Both the position numbers and the translations under genes were made by a program. A stretch of 38,033 nucleotides of DNA from NCBI GenBank assembly GCA_902780935.1, contig CACZHP010000028.1:1-38033 (forward strand), written 5' to 3'. This document shows, piece by piece, positions 1-9,376 of this stretch. The notes below the pieces were generated by a model. The model was given only the letters and a program-made list of their open reading frames with translations. It was not told where the DNA came from and did not search any database. The DNA comes from an uncultured Bacteroidia bacterium. GTDB taxonomy: Bacteria; Bacteroidota; Bacteroidia; Bacteroidales; UBA932. Numbering within the stretch: the stretch's first letter is position 1; the number at the start of each line of letters is the position of its first letter.

Positions 1-2085
1 ACTGGCTCCGCGGACATCGAGTAAACTATCTTGGCTCCATTTGTCAAGTCGCTGTGCTTGAAGTAGTTCCTGGTCCAGTTCTTTCCATTGAGCTTTATTT
101 CTCCGATATAGAAGTTGTCCTTTGAGTTTTCAGGAGCTTCCAGCGAGATGACCTTGCCGCCGGGCAGCGAGACCGTCACTTTCTTGAACAGGGGAGTGCC
201 AATCGCATATTCATCGGAGGCAGGGCAGACAGGATAGAATCCAAGGGCGGAGAACACATACCAGGCAGATGTCTGGCCGTTGTCCTCGTCGCCGCAATAT
301 CCGTCGAAGTTGGCGTTATAAAGCTTGCCCATCGCCTCGCGGATGTGCTGCTGTGCCTTCCAAGGCTGGCCACCCCAGTCATACATGTAGAGCATGTGCT
401 GGATCGGCTGGTTGCCATGAGCGTAGTTGCCCATATTCATCACCTGCATCTCACGGATCTCGTGGATAGGGAAGCCATAGTAGCTGTCGTCGAAGAGCGG
501 CGGGATTGTGAACACGCTGTCCAGCATGGCGACATATTCCTCATCCCCGCCCATCAAGTCGATGAGTCCCTGGGGATCGTGGAAGACGCTCCAGGAATAG
601 TGGAGGCTGTTGCCTTCAGTGAAATTGCCGCCCCATTTGAGCGGGCTGAACGGACGCTCGAATGTCCCGTCGAGATTCTTCCCGACCATCAGCTTGTACT
701 CCGGATCGTAGAGATTCTTGTAGTTCATCGCGGCCTTGGCGTATGGTGCGAGTTCCTCCTCGCTCTTTCCGAGAGCCTTGCCGAAAGTGTAGATGCACCA
801 GTCGTCATAGGCATATTCGAGGGTTCTGGCGGCATTCTCGTTGATCCCGACATTGCAGGGAACAAAGCCGAGGCTGTCATAATATTCCCATCCGAGCCTT
901 CCGGTCGACTTAACCGAAGGGTGTACGGCGTGTGCTCCATGGGTCACGGCCTTCCACAGCTCCTCAGCATCGTAGCCGCGGAGTCCTTTTATATAGGCAC
1001 CTGCCACCACGGAGGCAGAGTTGTTGCCTACCATGCAGTTCCTGTGGCCCGGACTTGCCCACTCTGGCAGGAAACCACTCTCTTTCCAGGTGTTGACTAA
1101 GCCTTCCTGCATCTTGACTTCCTGGTCGGGATAGACCAGGTCAAGAAGAGGGAACAGGCTCCTGAATGTGTCCCAGAAGCCGGTGTCTCCGAAGAGATAA
1201 CCCTCATGGATCTGGCCATCGAAGGGGCTGTAATGCACCCTTTTGCCCTTCGAGTCGATCTCAGAGAGATCTCTGGGGAAGAGCACGGAACGGTATAGGC
1301 AAGAATAGAAAGTCCTCAGGTTGTCGATGTTGTCGTCTTCGACGGTGATCCTTCCCAGAACCTCGTTCCAGCGGGCTCGTCCTGCTTCGGCCACTTCATC
1401 GATCGAACGGCCGCCGAGCTCCTTGAGGTTGAGTTCCGCCTGCTCGGGGCTTATGAAGGATGAGGCGACCTGGAGGTTGACCTGCCTACCTCGAAAGGTG
1501 TGTCACTGACAACGATGAACCAGTTGCGGAAATTCTCCGTCACACCACCGTGGTTGGATGAAGACCAGCCACGGATTATATTCCTGGCCTTGTCGATTTC
1601 GACCTCTCCGCCCCTGTACGCATCAACTACAAGGTAGGAGGTGTCTTTCTGGGGATAGGTGAGCCTGAAGGCAGCGGCCCTCTCCGTAGGGGCCAGCTCT
1701 GCCACCACGTCGTGTTCGGCAAGGTACACCTTATAGTAATAAGGCTTGACTGTCTCGGCTTTATGCGAGAACCAGCTCTGCCTGCCTTCTTCGTCGTAGA
1801 TCGGACCTGTGGTGACCGGCATCAGGGAGAAGGCGCCGTAGTCGTTGATCCACGGGCTGGGCTGGTGGGTCTGCTTCTGCCTGTCTGTGGAGTCCAGAAA
1901 TGAGTGCCCCAAGGAAGCGCTATCGCCGGATAAGTGTTCCCTGTGGATAGCTCATAGGATGACGCTGTGCCAGTAAGGGGGTTGACCAAGTCGACCGGAT
2001 CGGGCATCGTCGGGCGGCCATTATCTTCGCACGACATCGCTGTCATGGTGGTGATGACAGCCAACAGATAGGCTAGAGGTTTCAT
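1..2085 (-). pseudogene. GH92 family alpha-mannosidase lipoprotein, broken by two frame-changing lesions (3' end just outside the window)
   Basis: Reads as a secreted GH92 exo-alpha-mannosidase, a calcium-dependent family that trims alpha-mannosides from N-glycans or mannan. It starts with a lipoprotein signal (MKPLAYLL..., lipobox AMSC, Cys19) and the family N-terminus with NTYPAIALPWG and FWTPQTG. The coding frame then changes twice: near 1885, where FWTPQTG runs straight into KQTHQPSPW, and near 1485, where DTPFE runs into QVNLQVASSFIS. In intact relatives about 15-20 residues (GDGW..Y...I.GF type) stand at the first junction and about 30 at the second, so both look like deletions rather than single-base slips. 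Beyond 1485 one frame stays open to the window edge, with GDTGFWDTFRSLFPL, YDDWCIY and GDEDNGQTSAWYVFSALGFYP. It lies 10 bases behind GH125. Pseudogene, or an assembly error in a working gene; the family call is firm. Confidence 0.85.
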
Positions 2086-2095
2086 ATTGAATGAT

Positions 2096-3511
2096 TTATT
2101 TGACCTTAATCGAGTTCAGGAGTTCGAGTTTGCCGTTATCCACAAGGTGAATGATCAGTTCTCCGAACAGGGTGTTCTGCCATGCGAACCAGGCGCGGGT
2201 GAACTTCGTGGCGTCGTCCTTGAAGAATGACTCATGCATGAAACCGGTGCCGGCGTCAGTCTTCATCAGGGTCTCGACGCACCACTTGATCTCTTTGTCG
2301 TCCTGGGATGTGAAGGCCTTCATCATTATGCTCATGGGCCAGATGTAGTCGTAGCCGATGTGCGGGCCGCCGATTCCTTCGCCGGCCGTGCCCTTGAAGA
2401 AATAAGGATTATCCTCGCTCCAGACGAACTTCCTGGTGTTCTGGTAGATAGGGTCATTGATGTCCACATCTCCGAGATATGCCATGGCCAAAAGGCTCGG
2501 AACGTTGGAGTCGTCCATCAGGAGGTGGTTGCCGAATCCGTCCACCTCGAAAGCGTAGATCTTGCCGTATTTGGGGTGGTTATAGACAGCATATTCCTTG
2601 AGCGCCGTCTCGACCTCAGCGGCCAGGTCCTCGCACTCTTTGGCCAGGCTCTGATCCTTGTTGACTGTCTTGAGAATTTCGGCCGCCTTCCTTAACGAAG
2701 TGACAGCGAAGAAGTTGGACGGCACCAGAAACTCGAAGATCGTGGCGTCGTCGGAAGGACGGAAGGCTGAGGCGATCAGGCCGCACGGCTTCACGGGGTT
2801 GCCTCTTCCGTCATTGGACTTGGTGTCGAACTGACGCTCTGTCACGCGGCCGAAACGGTAGGGCCCCGGGCCGTCCTTGCGCTGCTGCTCCTTGAAAGTC
2901 TTGAGCGTGGCCTTGATGGCTGTGAGCCATTTGTCGCCGAAAACCGAGTCGTCTCCCGTCACCTTCCAGTACTGGTAGGCGAGACGGATAGGGTAGCAAT
3001 GTGAGTCGATCTCCCATTTGCGCTCATGGTCCCAAGGGTTCATGTCGGTCAGGTCAGACTCCCATTCGCTGCCTTTCGGACCGTCATTGAAAGCGTTGGC
3101 ATAAGGGTCGATGGCAATCAGGGAGAACTGGCAGTTGATCACTCCGGCGAGCATGTTCTTGAGTTCCTCATCCTCGTTCGCGAGCTGGATGTAAGGCCAT
3201 ACCTGCGCACCTGAATCGCGAAGCCACATGGCATGGATGTCACCAGTGTACACGAAAGTCCTCCAGTCCCCGTTCTCATCCTTGCCGAAATGGACGGTGG
3301 TGTCAAGGGTGTTGGGATAGCAATTGGCGAACATCCAGGCCAGACGGGGGTTCTTCAAGGCTTTCCGCATCTGGTCGATCTTGTTCTCGACAGCGGTTGA
3401 CTTGAAGAGCCTCTGGTCGGGTGCGGGACGCTTGGACTCGTAATTCTTGGCCTGGGTGGCCCACGCGCAAAGCATCATGATGCTTATGATCAGAAGGAGT
3501 GATCTTTTCAT
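2096..3511 (-). CDS. GH125 exo-alpha-1,6-mannosidase, secreted
   Basis: A 471-residue protein of the usual GH125 length (old name DUF1237), whose characterised members are inverting exo-alpha-1,6-mannosidases. Residues 1-21 form a Sec signal peptide without a lipobox Cys. Family motifs are all present: YTGDIHAMWLRDS (88-100), WEIDSHCYP (166-173), AFRPSDDA (249-256, holding the expected general acid Asp) and GTGFMHESF (421-429, holding the expected base Glu). The (alpha/alpha)6-barrel length is complete. It is the first gene of a minus-strand pair with GH92 (10-base gap), which fits stepwise removal of alpha-linked mannose. A TAATTTTG -7 box lies on the minus strand at 3537-3544, but no convincing -33 element is seen. 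Confidence 0.95.
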   Translation of the reverse strand: MKRSLLLIISIMMLCAWATQAKNYESKRPAPDQRLFKSTAVENKIDQMRKALKNPRLAWMFANCYPNTLDTTVHFGKDENGDWRTFVYTGDIHAMWLRDSGAQVWPYIQLANEDEELKNMLAGVINCQFSLIAIDPYANAFNDGPKGSEWESDLTDMNPWDHERKWEIDSHCYPIRLAYQYWKVTGDDSVFGDKWLTAIKATLKTFKEQQRKDGPGPYRFGRVTERQFDTKSNDGRGNPVKPCGLIASAFRPSDDATIFEFLVPSNFFAVTSLRKAAEILKTVNKDQSLAKECEDLAAEVETALKEYAVYNHPKYGKIYAFEVDGFGNHLLMDDSNVPSLLAMAYLGDVDINDPIYQNTRKFVWSEDNPYFFKGTAGEGIGGPHIGYDYIWPMSIMMKAFTSQDDKEIKWCVETLMKTDAGTGFMHESFFKDDATKFTRAWFAWQNTLFGELIIHLVDNGKLELLNSIKVK

Positions 3512-3536
3512 TGGATATTTTTTTACCTGTTTTTCA

Positions 3537-3544
3537 CAAAATTA
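3537..3544 (-). promoter_or_regulatory. Possible -7 box for the GH125-GH92 operon
   Basis: Minus-strand TAATTTTG matches the Bacteroidetes -7 consensus TAnnTTTG, 26 bases before the GH125 start. No TTG at the usual 19-21 base distance, so support is partial. Confidence 0.4.
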
Positions 3545-3575
3545 ACAATTTTTCGCAATTTTTAGGTACTTTGTC

Positions 3576-3607
3576 TTGCAAGGTATTTAAAATTATTTAT
3601 ATCTTTG
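3576..3607 (+). promoter_or_regulatory. Bacteroidetes-type promoter of the PspC-PadR-PspC operon
   Basis: TTG (3576-3578), 21 bases, then TATCTTTG (3600-3607) matching TAnnTTTG. The first PspC ATG at 3641 follows 33 bases later. The same 21-base spacing is seen before folC. Confidence 0.6.
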
Positions 3608-3640
3608 CAAAGGAAAATTAATTGCAAAGCCAAGAATATT

Positions 3641-4315
3641 ATGAAAAAAGTTATTAATGCGAGCATCGGAGGGCGGAGTTTCGCCCTTGACGAGGATGCC
3701 TACAACAGGCTTTCCGCCTATTTCGATCATTTCAAGTCGAGGCTCAACCGTGACACCCAATCGGCAAAGGATGAGGTCATGTCCGATCTTGAGAGCAGGA
3801 TCGCCGAGCTCTTTGACGAAGGGATTGGGGGAGCGGCATACCGTGTGGTTGACCTGGCGCTGGTTAGCAAAGTAGTTGGGCAGCTTGGAATGCCGGACGG
3901 ATCGGCTGAGATGTCCGGTCAGGCCGGGCATGACGCAAGTGCTGCGGGGCATGACGCTGGAATGGGAACCGGGTATGAAGCTGGGGCAGGTGCCGGATTT
4001 GACAAGAGGTCGGCGGGACCTGATTTCTCATACAATGGGGACAAAGGCGAGGTGAAAAAGCGCCTGTACCGTGACCCGGACAACAAGGCTGTCGGTGGAG
4101 TCTGCTCCGGACTCGCCAGTTTCCTGAATATCGACACGACGATAGTGAGGATCATCCTTTTGCTGGCCCTCCTTCTCTGGGGAAGCGGTCTTCTTGTTTA
4201 CCTTGTGCTTTGGATCGTGGTTCCTCTGGCCAAGACTCCCGCCCAGAAGTGCGAGATGAGAGGACTGGAACCCACGGCGGAGAATATGGCGAAGTTCAGT
4301 GAATATCGTAAATAG
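3641..4315 (+). CDS. PspC domain membrane protein (first copy)
   Basis: A 224-residue protein. The start MKKVINASIGG at 3641 is chosen over an in-frame upstream ATG at 3605, because the latter lies inside the promoter's -7 box and homologues begin at the MKK..IGG block. Residues 1-87 are the soluble domain found before PspC in Bacteroidales (SFALDEDAYNRLSAYF, then DLESRIAELF). Residues 88-130 are a Gly/Ala-rich linker with GHDA twice. Residues 138-198 are the PspC domain (RLYRDPDNKAVGGVCSGLA) with hydrophobic segments near 168-198. PspC proteins are inner-membrane stress sensors; the partner here is unknown. The stop codon overlaps the Shine-Dalgarno of the next gene, padR. Confidence 0.88.
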   Translation: MKKVINASIGGRSFALDEDAYNRLSAYFDHFKSRLNRDTQSAKDEVMSDLESRIAELFDEGIGGAAYRVVDLALVSKVVGQLGMPDGSAEMSGQAGHDASAAGHDAGMGTGYEAGAGAGFDKRSAGPDFSYNGDKGEVKKRLYRDPDNKAVGGVCSGLASFLNIDTTIVRIILLLALLLWGSGLLVYLVLWIVVPLAKTPAQKCEMRGLEPTAENMAKFSEYRK

Positions 4316-4319
4316 GAGG
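4314..4319 (+). promoter_or_regulatory. Strong Shine-Dalgarno of padR overlapping the pspC stop
   Basis: AGGAGG at 4314-4319 shares two bases with the upstream TAG stop and lies 5 bases before the ATG at 4325. This suggests translational coupling, and a strong SD is uncommon in this phylum. Confidence 0.6.
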
Positions 4320-4324
4320 TTGAG

Positions 4325-4657
4325 ATGGAGAACAGTGCGGAAAATGTGCGCTCGCAAATGCGCAAGGGGGTGCTCGAGTACTGCATACTCAGCATCCTGG
4401 ACAAGAAGGAGGCTTATGCCTCGTCTATCCTTGAGGAGCTGAAAGCGGCCAACATGATAGTCGTGGAAGGAACATTGTATCCTTTGCTGATTCGCCAAAA
4501 AAACCAGGGACTCCTCTCGTACAGGTGGGAAGAGTCAACCCAGGGTCCGCCTCGTAAATATTACTGTATCACAGATAAAGGCCGTCAGCAGCTTGGCGAG
4601 ATGGACACCGCGTGGCAGGAAATCGTGGATACTATCAAGACTATTAAAGAGAAGTAG
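4325..4657 (+). CDS. PadR family transcriptional regulator
   Basis: A 110-residue winged-helix protein with the PadR layout: helix-turn-helix start LEYCILSILDKKEAYASSILEEL (about 18-40), the signature EGTLYPLL (about 48-55), the wing with PPRKYYCITDKG (about 75-86), and a C-terminal helix for dimerisation. PadR proteins usually repress an adjacent operon and respond to small molecules or envelope stress. It sits between two PspC genes (9 bases after the first, 2 bases before the second), so it most likely regulates its own operon; this is inference. No operator was recognised. Confidence 0.9.
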   Translation: MENSAENVRSQMRKGVLEYCILSILDKKEAYASSILEELKAANMIVVEGTLYPLLIRQKNQGLLSYRWEESTQGPPRKYYCITDKGRQQLGEMDTAWQEIVDTIKTIKEK

Positions 4658-4659
4658 TT

Positions 4660-5724
4660 ATGAAACCAGTCGAGTATGTCAGCATAGGCGGCTATGTGTT
4701 CAGCCTTGAGAATGATGCCTGCGTGGCGGCAAGGCAGTACTTGTCCGAGCTTGAGACATTCTATTCGAAAGTCGAGAGCGGCTCGGAGGTCATGGAAGGT
4801 ATTGAGGAAAGGATGTCGGAGCTGCTTCTGGAGCAAAGCGGCAGGGGCGGGGTTGTGACCCTTCCGATGGTGGAGATCGCCATCGCCACGCTCGGAAGGC
4901 CGGAAGCCATTGAGGAAGAGTCGAATGAAGACACTGTCACTGGAGATGCGACTTCGGCCCGCAATGAGGAAAAGGATACGGATGACTTCAAAGTAAAGAG
5001 AAAACTGTACCGGGATCCAGCCAACGGCAAGGTGGCTGGCGTATGCTCCGGTCTAGGAGCGTTTTTCGGAGTTGACGCCACAGTGTTCAGGATCCTTTTC
5101 GTGGTTCTGACCCTGGCTGGTTGCGGTTTCTTCATGAGACACGGCTGGCTCAACACGCCGTCTATGATCGCTCCTATTGTGTATGCCATCCTGTGGATAT
5201 GTATGCCTCAAGCGAAGACTGTCCGCCAGAGGGATGAGCTCCATGGAGAGAAAGGCACGGTGGACGCTATCAGCGCCAGGATCCAGAGCGCGGCGAAGGA
5301 AGTCGAGGAAGCGGCGAACAATGTTGCCAAGTCAGATTCAGCCAAAGCCTTCTGGAGACTATTGGCGCTTTGTATAGGGATAGTTTTCTTGGTCGCCGGA
5401 GTATCGGGGGTGGTGTCGCTCGGCTGCGTGACAATTGGGGATAACTTCTTGTCCAAGACCTTCTTCCTCAATAGGTTCCTGGAGGAAGTGGCGCAGGAGG
5501 CCCCTTTGGCTTTGGATATGTTTTCTTATCCGCCGCTGGTAGCCGCGCTAGCGGTCGTTGTGGTGATCCCTTTCATAGCCCTTATCTATGTGGGAATATT
5601 ACTTCTCTTCGATTTGAAAGCCCCCAAGTGGCGTCCCGGCCTTTGCCTGTTCGTGGTCTGGCTCATCGCCCTGACAGTCCTCGCTGTTTTCAGCGTTATG
5701 TTTTTCGCCAGAGGTACAATTTAG
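4660..5724 (+). CDS. PspC domain membrane protein (second, longer copy)
   Basis: A 354-residue relative of the first PspC gene. Residues 1-83 match the same soluble N-terminal block (YVSIGGYVFSLENDA, then GIEERMSELLLEQ), 112-187 are PspC (RKLYRDPANGKVAGVCSGLGAFF) with membrane segments, 200-225 are a charged helix, and further transmembrane segments lie near 232-256, 292-318 and 327-349. The extra C-terminal membrane part is absent from the first copy. It begins 2 bases after padR, so all three genes form one transcript ended by the hairpin at 5765-5795. The role is probably membrane-stress sensing or scaffolding. Confidence 0.88.
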   Translation: MKPVEYVSIGGYVFSLENDACVAARQYLSELETFYSKVESGSEVMEGIEERMSELLLEQSGRGGVVTLPMVEIAIATLGRPEAIEEESNEDTVTGDATSARNEEKDTDDFKVKRKLYRDPANGKVAGVCSGLGAFFGVDATVFRILFVVLTLAGCGFFMRHGWLNTPSMIAPIVYAILWICMPQAKTVRQRDELHGEKGTVDAISARIQSAAKEVEEAANNVAKSDSAKAFWRLLALCIGIVFLVAGVSGVVSLGCVTIGDNFLSKTFFLNRFLEEVAQEAPLALDMFSYPPLVAALAVVVVIPFIALIYVGILLLFDLKAPKWRPGLCLFVVWLIALTVLAVFSVMFFARGTI

Positions 5725-5764
5725 GAACCGTTTTCGTAAATAGTTATAAGTTAGTTAGTTGTGA

Positions 5765-5795
5765 AAAACGCGTAGCTTATTTGACTATGCGTTTT
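5765..5795. terminator. Two-way terminator hairpin between pspC and proC
   Basis: 11-bp stem (5765-5775 with 5785-5795, one G-T pair) and a 9-base loop. The arms begin with AAAA and end with TTTT, so it can act in both directions between the convergent genes. Confidence 0.7.
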
Positions 5796-5816
5796 CTGTA
5801 TATTATTGAAAAACAA

Positions 5817-6584
5817 TTATTTCCAAATTTTGAGGCCTTGGATGACGGCGTTGGAGAAGCCGGCTTCTTCCATGGCGTTCAGTCCCCGGATGGTGATCCC
5901 TCCGGGGGTTGTCACTTTGTCGATCTCCTGCTCCGGATGTGTGCCATGGGCGTCAGCAAGCATAGCGGCGCCCTTGACTGTCTGCAGGGCGGCCTCAAGG
6001 GCTTCTTTGGGGTATAATCCGAGCTCTACTCCTCCTTCCGTGGCGGCCCTGACATATCTCAAGGCAAAGGCAGTACCGCAGGAAGCTACCATCATTCCTG
6101 CTCCGAGCCGTTTCTCATCGACGAGCAAAGCCTTTCCGACAGCCTCGAAAAGGCCGGTGACGGTCGAGCGAGTCTCCTGCGTTCCGAAGACCTCGTTGAT
6201 GAAGGTCATGCTCTCGCCAATCTCAATGGCAAGATTCGGGATGACAGTGTAAACTCCTTGAATATTAAAACCTTCCGTCCACTCTCTTATGGTTGCGGCA
6301 GGGATCCCGGCGGCCAGGGAAACAAGAATCTTACCATTCGTCAAAGGCAGCAGGGGAGTCATGACATCCTTGAGAAGCCAAGGCTTCACGCCCATCACGA
6401 CGAGATCCGCATCCTTGACCGCCTCCGCGTTATCGAGGGTGGTCTTTATCCTTGTTGATGAATATTTATCCAGAGTCTCCTGGTGCCTGGCTGTGGCAGT
6501 CACCTCACAGTCAGAAAGGAAACGGGTGATGCCCAACGCTGTGGCACCACCCATGTTTCCTGCTCCTATTATAGCTATTTTCAT
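5817..6584 (-). CDS. proC: Pyrroline-5-carboxylate reductase
   Basis: A 255-residue enzyme that reduces 1-pyrroline-5-carboxylate to proline with NAD(P)H. The Rossmann start MKIAIIGAGNMGG (1-13) fixes the start at 6584; the upstream in-frame extension lies inside ppdK and is out of keeping with the family. The C-terminal P5CR signature reads TTPGGITIRGLNAMEEAGF (from about 224). The DLVVMGVKPW segment is the usual strand before the substrate domain. It starts 4 bases after the ppdK stop, so it is cotranscribed with ppdK. Length is close to the normal 260-270. Confidence 0.95.
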   Translation of the reverse strand: MKIAIIGAGNMGGATALGITRFLSDCEVTATARHQETLDKYSSTRIKTTLDNAEAVKDADLVVMGVKPWLLKDVMTPLLPLTNGKILVSLAAGIPAATIREWTEGFNIQGVYTVIPNLAIEIGESMTFINEVFGTQETRSTVTGLFEAVGKALLVDEKRLGAGMMVASCGTAFALRYVRAATEGGVELGLYPKEALEAALQTVKGAAMLADAHGTHPEQEIDKVTTPGGITIRGLNAMEEAGFSNAVIQGLKIWK

Positions 6585-6588
6585 GAGA

Positions 6589-9312
6589 CTATTTGCTCTG
6601 CTCGATGGCGGCCTGGGCTGCGGCGAGGCGGGCGATAGGCACGCGGAAAGGTGAGCAAGAGACGTAGTCCACGCCGATCCTGTTGAAGAAACGGATCGAG
6701 TCGGGATCTCCACCATGCTCTCCGCAGACACCGCACTTGAGGTCGGGCCTCTTGGAGCGGCCGCCCTGGATACCGAACTCGACCAGCTTGCCGACGCTCT
6801 TCACGTCGATGGTCTGGAACGGGTCTGAATCGAGGATCTTGTTGCCGAGGTAGTCACCCATAAAGGTGCCGATGTCGTCACGGGAGAAACCGAACGTCAT
6901 CTGGGTGAGGTCGTTGGTTCCGAATGAGAAGAATTCGGCGGCGCGGGCCATACGGTCGGCGGTCAGAGCAGCTCTCGGGATCTCAATCATGGTTCCGAAC
7001 TTGTAGTCGATGTTCTGGATCTTGATGCCCTCGACCTGGGCTTTGACGCGGTCGCAGATGGCTTTCTGGAAGCTGAGCTCGCGGGCGGAGATGGTCACGG
7101 GAATCATGATTTCCGGCATCGGGTGATATCCTTCGAGAAGCAGCTCGGCGGTCGCCTCGAATATCGCCCTGTACTGGGTCTCGGCGATCAGCGGGAAGCT
7201 GACGTGCAGACGCACTCCGCGGTGTCCCATCATCGGGTTGACCTCGTGAAGGGCCTCGCCCCTCTTCTCGATCTCCTCGACGGTGACGCCAAGCTCTCGT
7301 GCGATCTCCTTCTTCTTCTCCTCGGTCTTGGGAACGAACTCATGGAGAGGCGGGTCAAGCAGACGGAACACGACCGGCTTGCCGTCCATGATCTTCATCG
7401 TGCTCTTGACGGCGGCCTTCATGTAAGGCTCGAGGTCGGCCAGAGCCTCTTTACGCTCCTCGTCGGTGTCGCAGAGGATCATCTTGCGCAGCTTGGAGAG
7501 AGGTTTCTCGGAATGGGCTCCGTAGAACATGTGCTCGATACGGAACAGACCGATACCCTCGGCACCGAAACTAAGGGCCTTGGCGGCGTCCTCGGGGGTG
7601 TCGGCGTTGGTCCTGATCCCGAGCTTGCGGAACTTGTCCACGATCGACATGAATTTCTTGAACAGGGGGTTCTCGGAGGCGTCCATGGTGTCGATCTTGG
7701 AGCCATAGACGAAGCCCTTGGAACCGTTGAGGCTGAGCCAGTCGCCCTCCTTGAAGGTGTCTTTCTCGTTGAAGGTCACGGTCTTCTCCTCGAAGTTGAT
7801 CTTCATGGCCTCGCATCCGACGATGCAGCACTTGCCCCAGCCGCGGGCCACGAGGGCGGCGTGTGAGGTCATTCCGCCGCGGGTGGTGAGGATGCCGGCA
7901 GCGGCCCTCATTCCCTCGATGTCCTCGGGGGAGGTCTCCTCACGGATGAGGATGGCCTTCATGCCGTTGGCGGCGGCCTCCATGGCGGCCTCGGAGGTGA
8001 ACACTATCTGTCCCACGGCACCTCCCGGGGAGGCGGGCAGACCGACAGCGAGAACCTTGGCTTTCTTCTCTGATGAAGGATCGAGGATAGGGTGGAGAAT
8101 CTCGTCGAGCTGGGAAGGGGAGACCCTCATGACGGCGGTCTTCTCATCGATCATCTTCTCGTCCACCATGTCCATGGCCATCTGCAGGGCGGCCAGGCCG
8201 GTACGCTTGCCGATCCTGCACTGGAGCATCCAGAGGTGGCCTTCCTGGATTGTGAACTCGATGTCCTGCATGTCGTGGAAATGCTTCTCGAGCTTCAGGC
8301 GGATCCCGTCGAGCTCCTTGTAAACATCAGGCATGGCGGTCTCGAGGGACTCGAGATCCTTGTTCTTCTCGGTCTTGGTGGCCTCGTTGAGGGGGTTCGG
8401 GGTACGGATACCGGCGACCACGTCCTCACCCTGGGCGTTGATGAGCCACTCACCGTAGAACTTGTTGTCTCCGTTGGCGGGGTTGCGGGAGAAGGCTACT
8501 CCGGTGGCGGAGGTGTTGCCCATATTACCGAAGACCATGGACTGCACGTTGACGGCGGTGCCCCAGTCATCAGGAATCTTCTCGATACGGCGGTAGGCGA
8601 TGGCCCTCTTGCCGTTCCATGACTTGAAGACTCCACCGATGGAACCCCAAAGCTGCTCCTGGGCGGTGTCGGGGAAATCGACGCCGAGGACTTCCTTAAC
8701 CTTCACCTTGAATTTCTCGCAGAGGTCCTTGAGCTCATCGGCGGTGATGTCGGTGTCGGACTTGTAGCCCTTCTTCTCCTTGAGCTCCATCATCATCCTG
8801 TCCAGCTGCTGGCGGATGCCCTGGCCGTCGGCGGGCTCGATGCCCTCGGCCTTCTCCATGACGACATCCGAGTACATCATGATAAGGCGCCTGTAGGCGT
8901 CATACACGAACCTCGGGTTGCCGGTCTTCTGGATCATTCCGGGAAGGGTGGCGGAGCAAAGTCCGATGTTGAGGATAGTGTCCATCATGCCGGGCATGGA
9001 GCTTCTGGCTCCGGAGCGGCAGCTCACGAGCAGCGGGTCGGAAGGATCTCCGAATTTCTTGCCCATAATGGTTTCCGTGGCCTTCATGGCCTCCGCGACC
9101 TCTTTCTTCAGGTCGTTGGTGTAGCCGCCTCCAAGGGAATAATATTCAGCGCAGCACTCAGTGGTGATCGTGAAACCGGCGGGAACCGGCATGCCGAGTT
9201 TGCTCATCTCCGCAAGGTTGGCACCTTTGCCACCAAGCAATTCCCTCATGTGACCGTCTCCTTCGGCGGTTTTGCCTCCGAAGCGATAGACTCTTTTCTT
9301 CTTGTCGAACAT
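6589..9312 (-). CDS. ppdK: Pyruvate, phosphate dikinase
   Basis: A 907-residue full-length enzyme interconverting pyruvate + ATP + Pi and phosphoenolpyruvate + AMP + PPi. An N-terminal ATP-grasp domain (about 1-350; GGKGANLAEM at 27-36, RSGARSSMPGMMDT at 99-112) is followed by the swivelling phosphohistidine domain with GGMTSHAALVARG (479-491; catalytic His484, regulatory Thr482), and a TIM-barrel PEP domain (FRLLDPPLHEF 649-659, GVCGEHGGDP 861-870 with catalytic Cys863). All catalytic residues are present. In anaerobic Bacteroidetes it works in PPi-linked glycolysis or gluconeogenesis. PhoH lies 64 bases upstream and proC 4 bases downstream. Confidence 0.98.
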   Translation of the reverse strand: MFDKKKRVYRFGGKTAEGDGHMRELLGGKGANLAEMSKLGMPVPAGFTITTECCAEYYSLGGGYTNDLKKEVAEAMKATETIMGKKFGDPSDPLLVSCRSGARSSMPGMMDTILNIGLCSATLPGMIQKTGNPRFVYDAYRRLIMMYSDVVMEKAEGIEPADGQGIRQQLDRMMMELKEKKGYKSDTDITADELKDLCEKFKVKVKEVLGVDFPDTAQEQLWGSIGGVFKSWNGKRAIAYRRIEKIPDDWGTAVNVQSMVFGNMGNTSATGVAFSRNPANGDNKFYGEWLINAQGEDVVAGIRTPNPLNEATKTEKNKDLESLETAMPDVYKELDGIRLKLEKHFHDMQDIEFTIQEGHLWMLQCRIGKRTGLAALQMAMDMVDEKMIDEKTAVMRVSPSQLDEILHPILDPSSEKKAKVLAVGLPASPGGAVGQIVFTSEAAMEAAANGMKAILIREETSPEDIEGMRAAAGILTTRGGMTSHAALVARGWGKCCIVGCEAMKINFEEKTVTFNEKDTFKEGDWLSLNGSKGFVYGSKIDTMDASENPLFKKFMSIVDKFRKLGIRTNADTPEDAAKALSFGAEGIGLFRIEHMFYGAHSEKPLSKLRKMILCDTDEERKEALADLEPYMKAAVKSTMKIMDGKPVVFRLLDPPLHEFVPKTEEKKKEIARELGVTVEEIEKRGEALHEVNPMMGHRGVRLHVSFPLIAETQYRAIFEATAELLLEGYHPMPEIMIPVTISARELSFQKAICDRVKAQVEGIKIQNIDYKFGTMIEIPRAALTADRMARAAEFFSFGTNDLTQMTFGFSRDDIGTFMGDYLGNKILDSDPFQTIDVKSVGKLVEFGIQGGRSKRPDLKCGVCGEHGGDPDSIRFFNRIGVDYVSCSPFRVPIARLAAAQAAIEQSK

Positions 9313-9376
9313 ATTAATTATTGATTTTGTTTATAGTCTTTTACAAAAGGCTCGCGAATTTAATAAAAATGATCGG

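Noticed and set aside
345-1100. 251-codon plus-strand open frame at the left edge
   Set aside because: Antisense to the conserved GH92 frame, which encodes clear family motifs.
6585-6731. Longer proC start 49 codons upstream
   Set aside because: It lies within ppdK and has low-complexity shadow sequence; the Rossmann motif begins at MKIAIIGAG.
7123-7866. 247-codon plus-strand open frame opposite ppdK
   Set aside because: Antisense shadow of the conserved ppdK gene with no recognisable domain.
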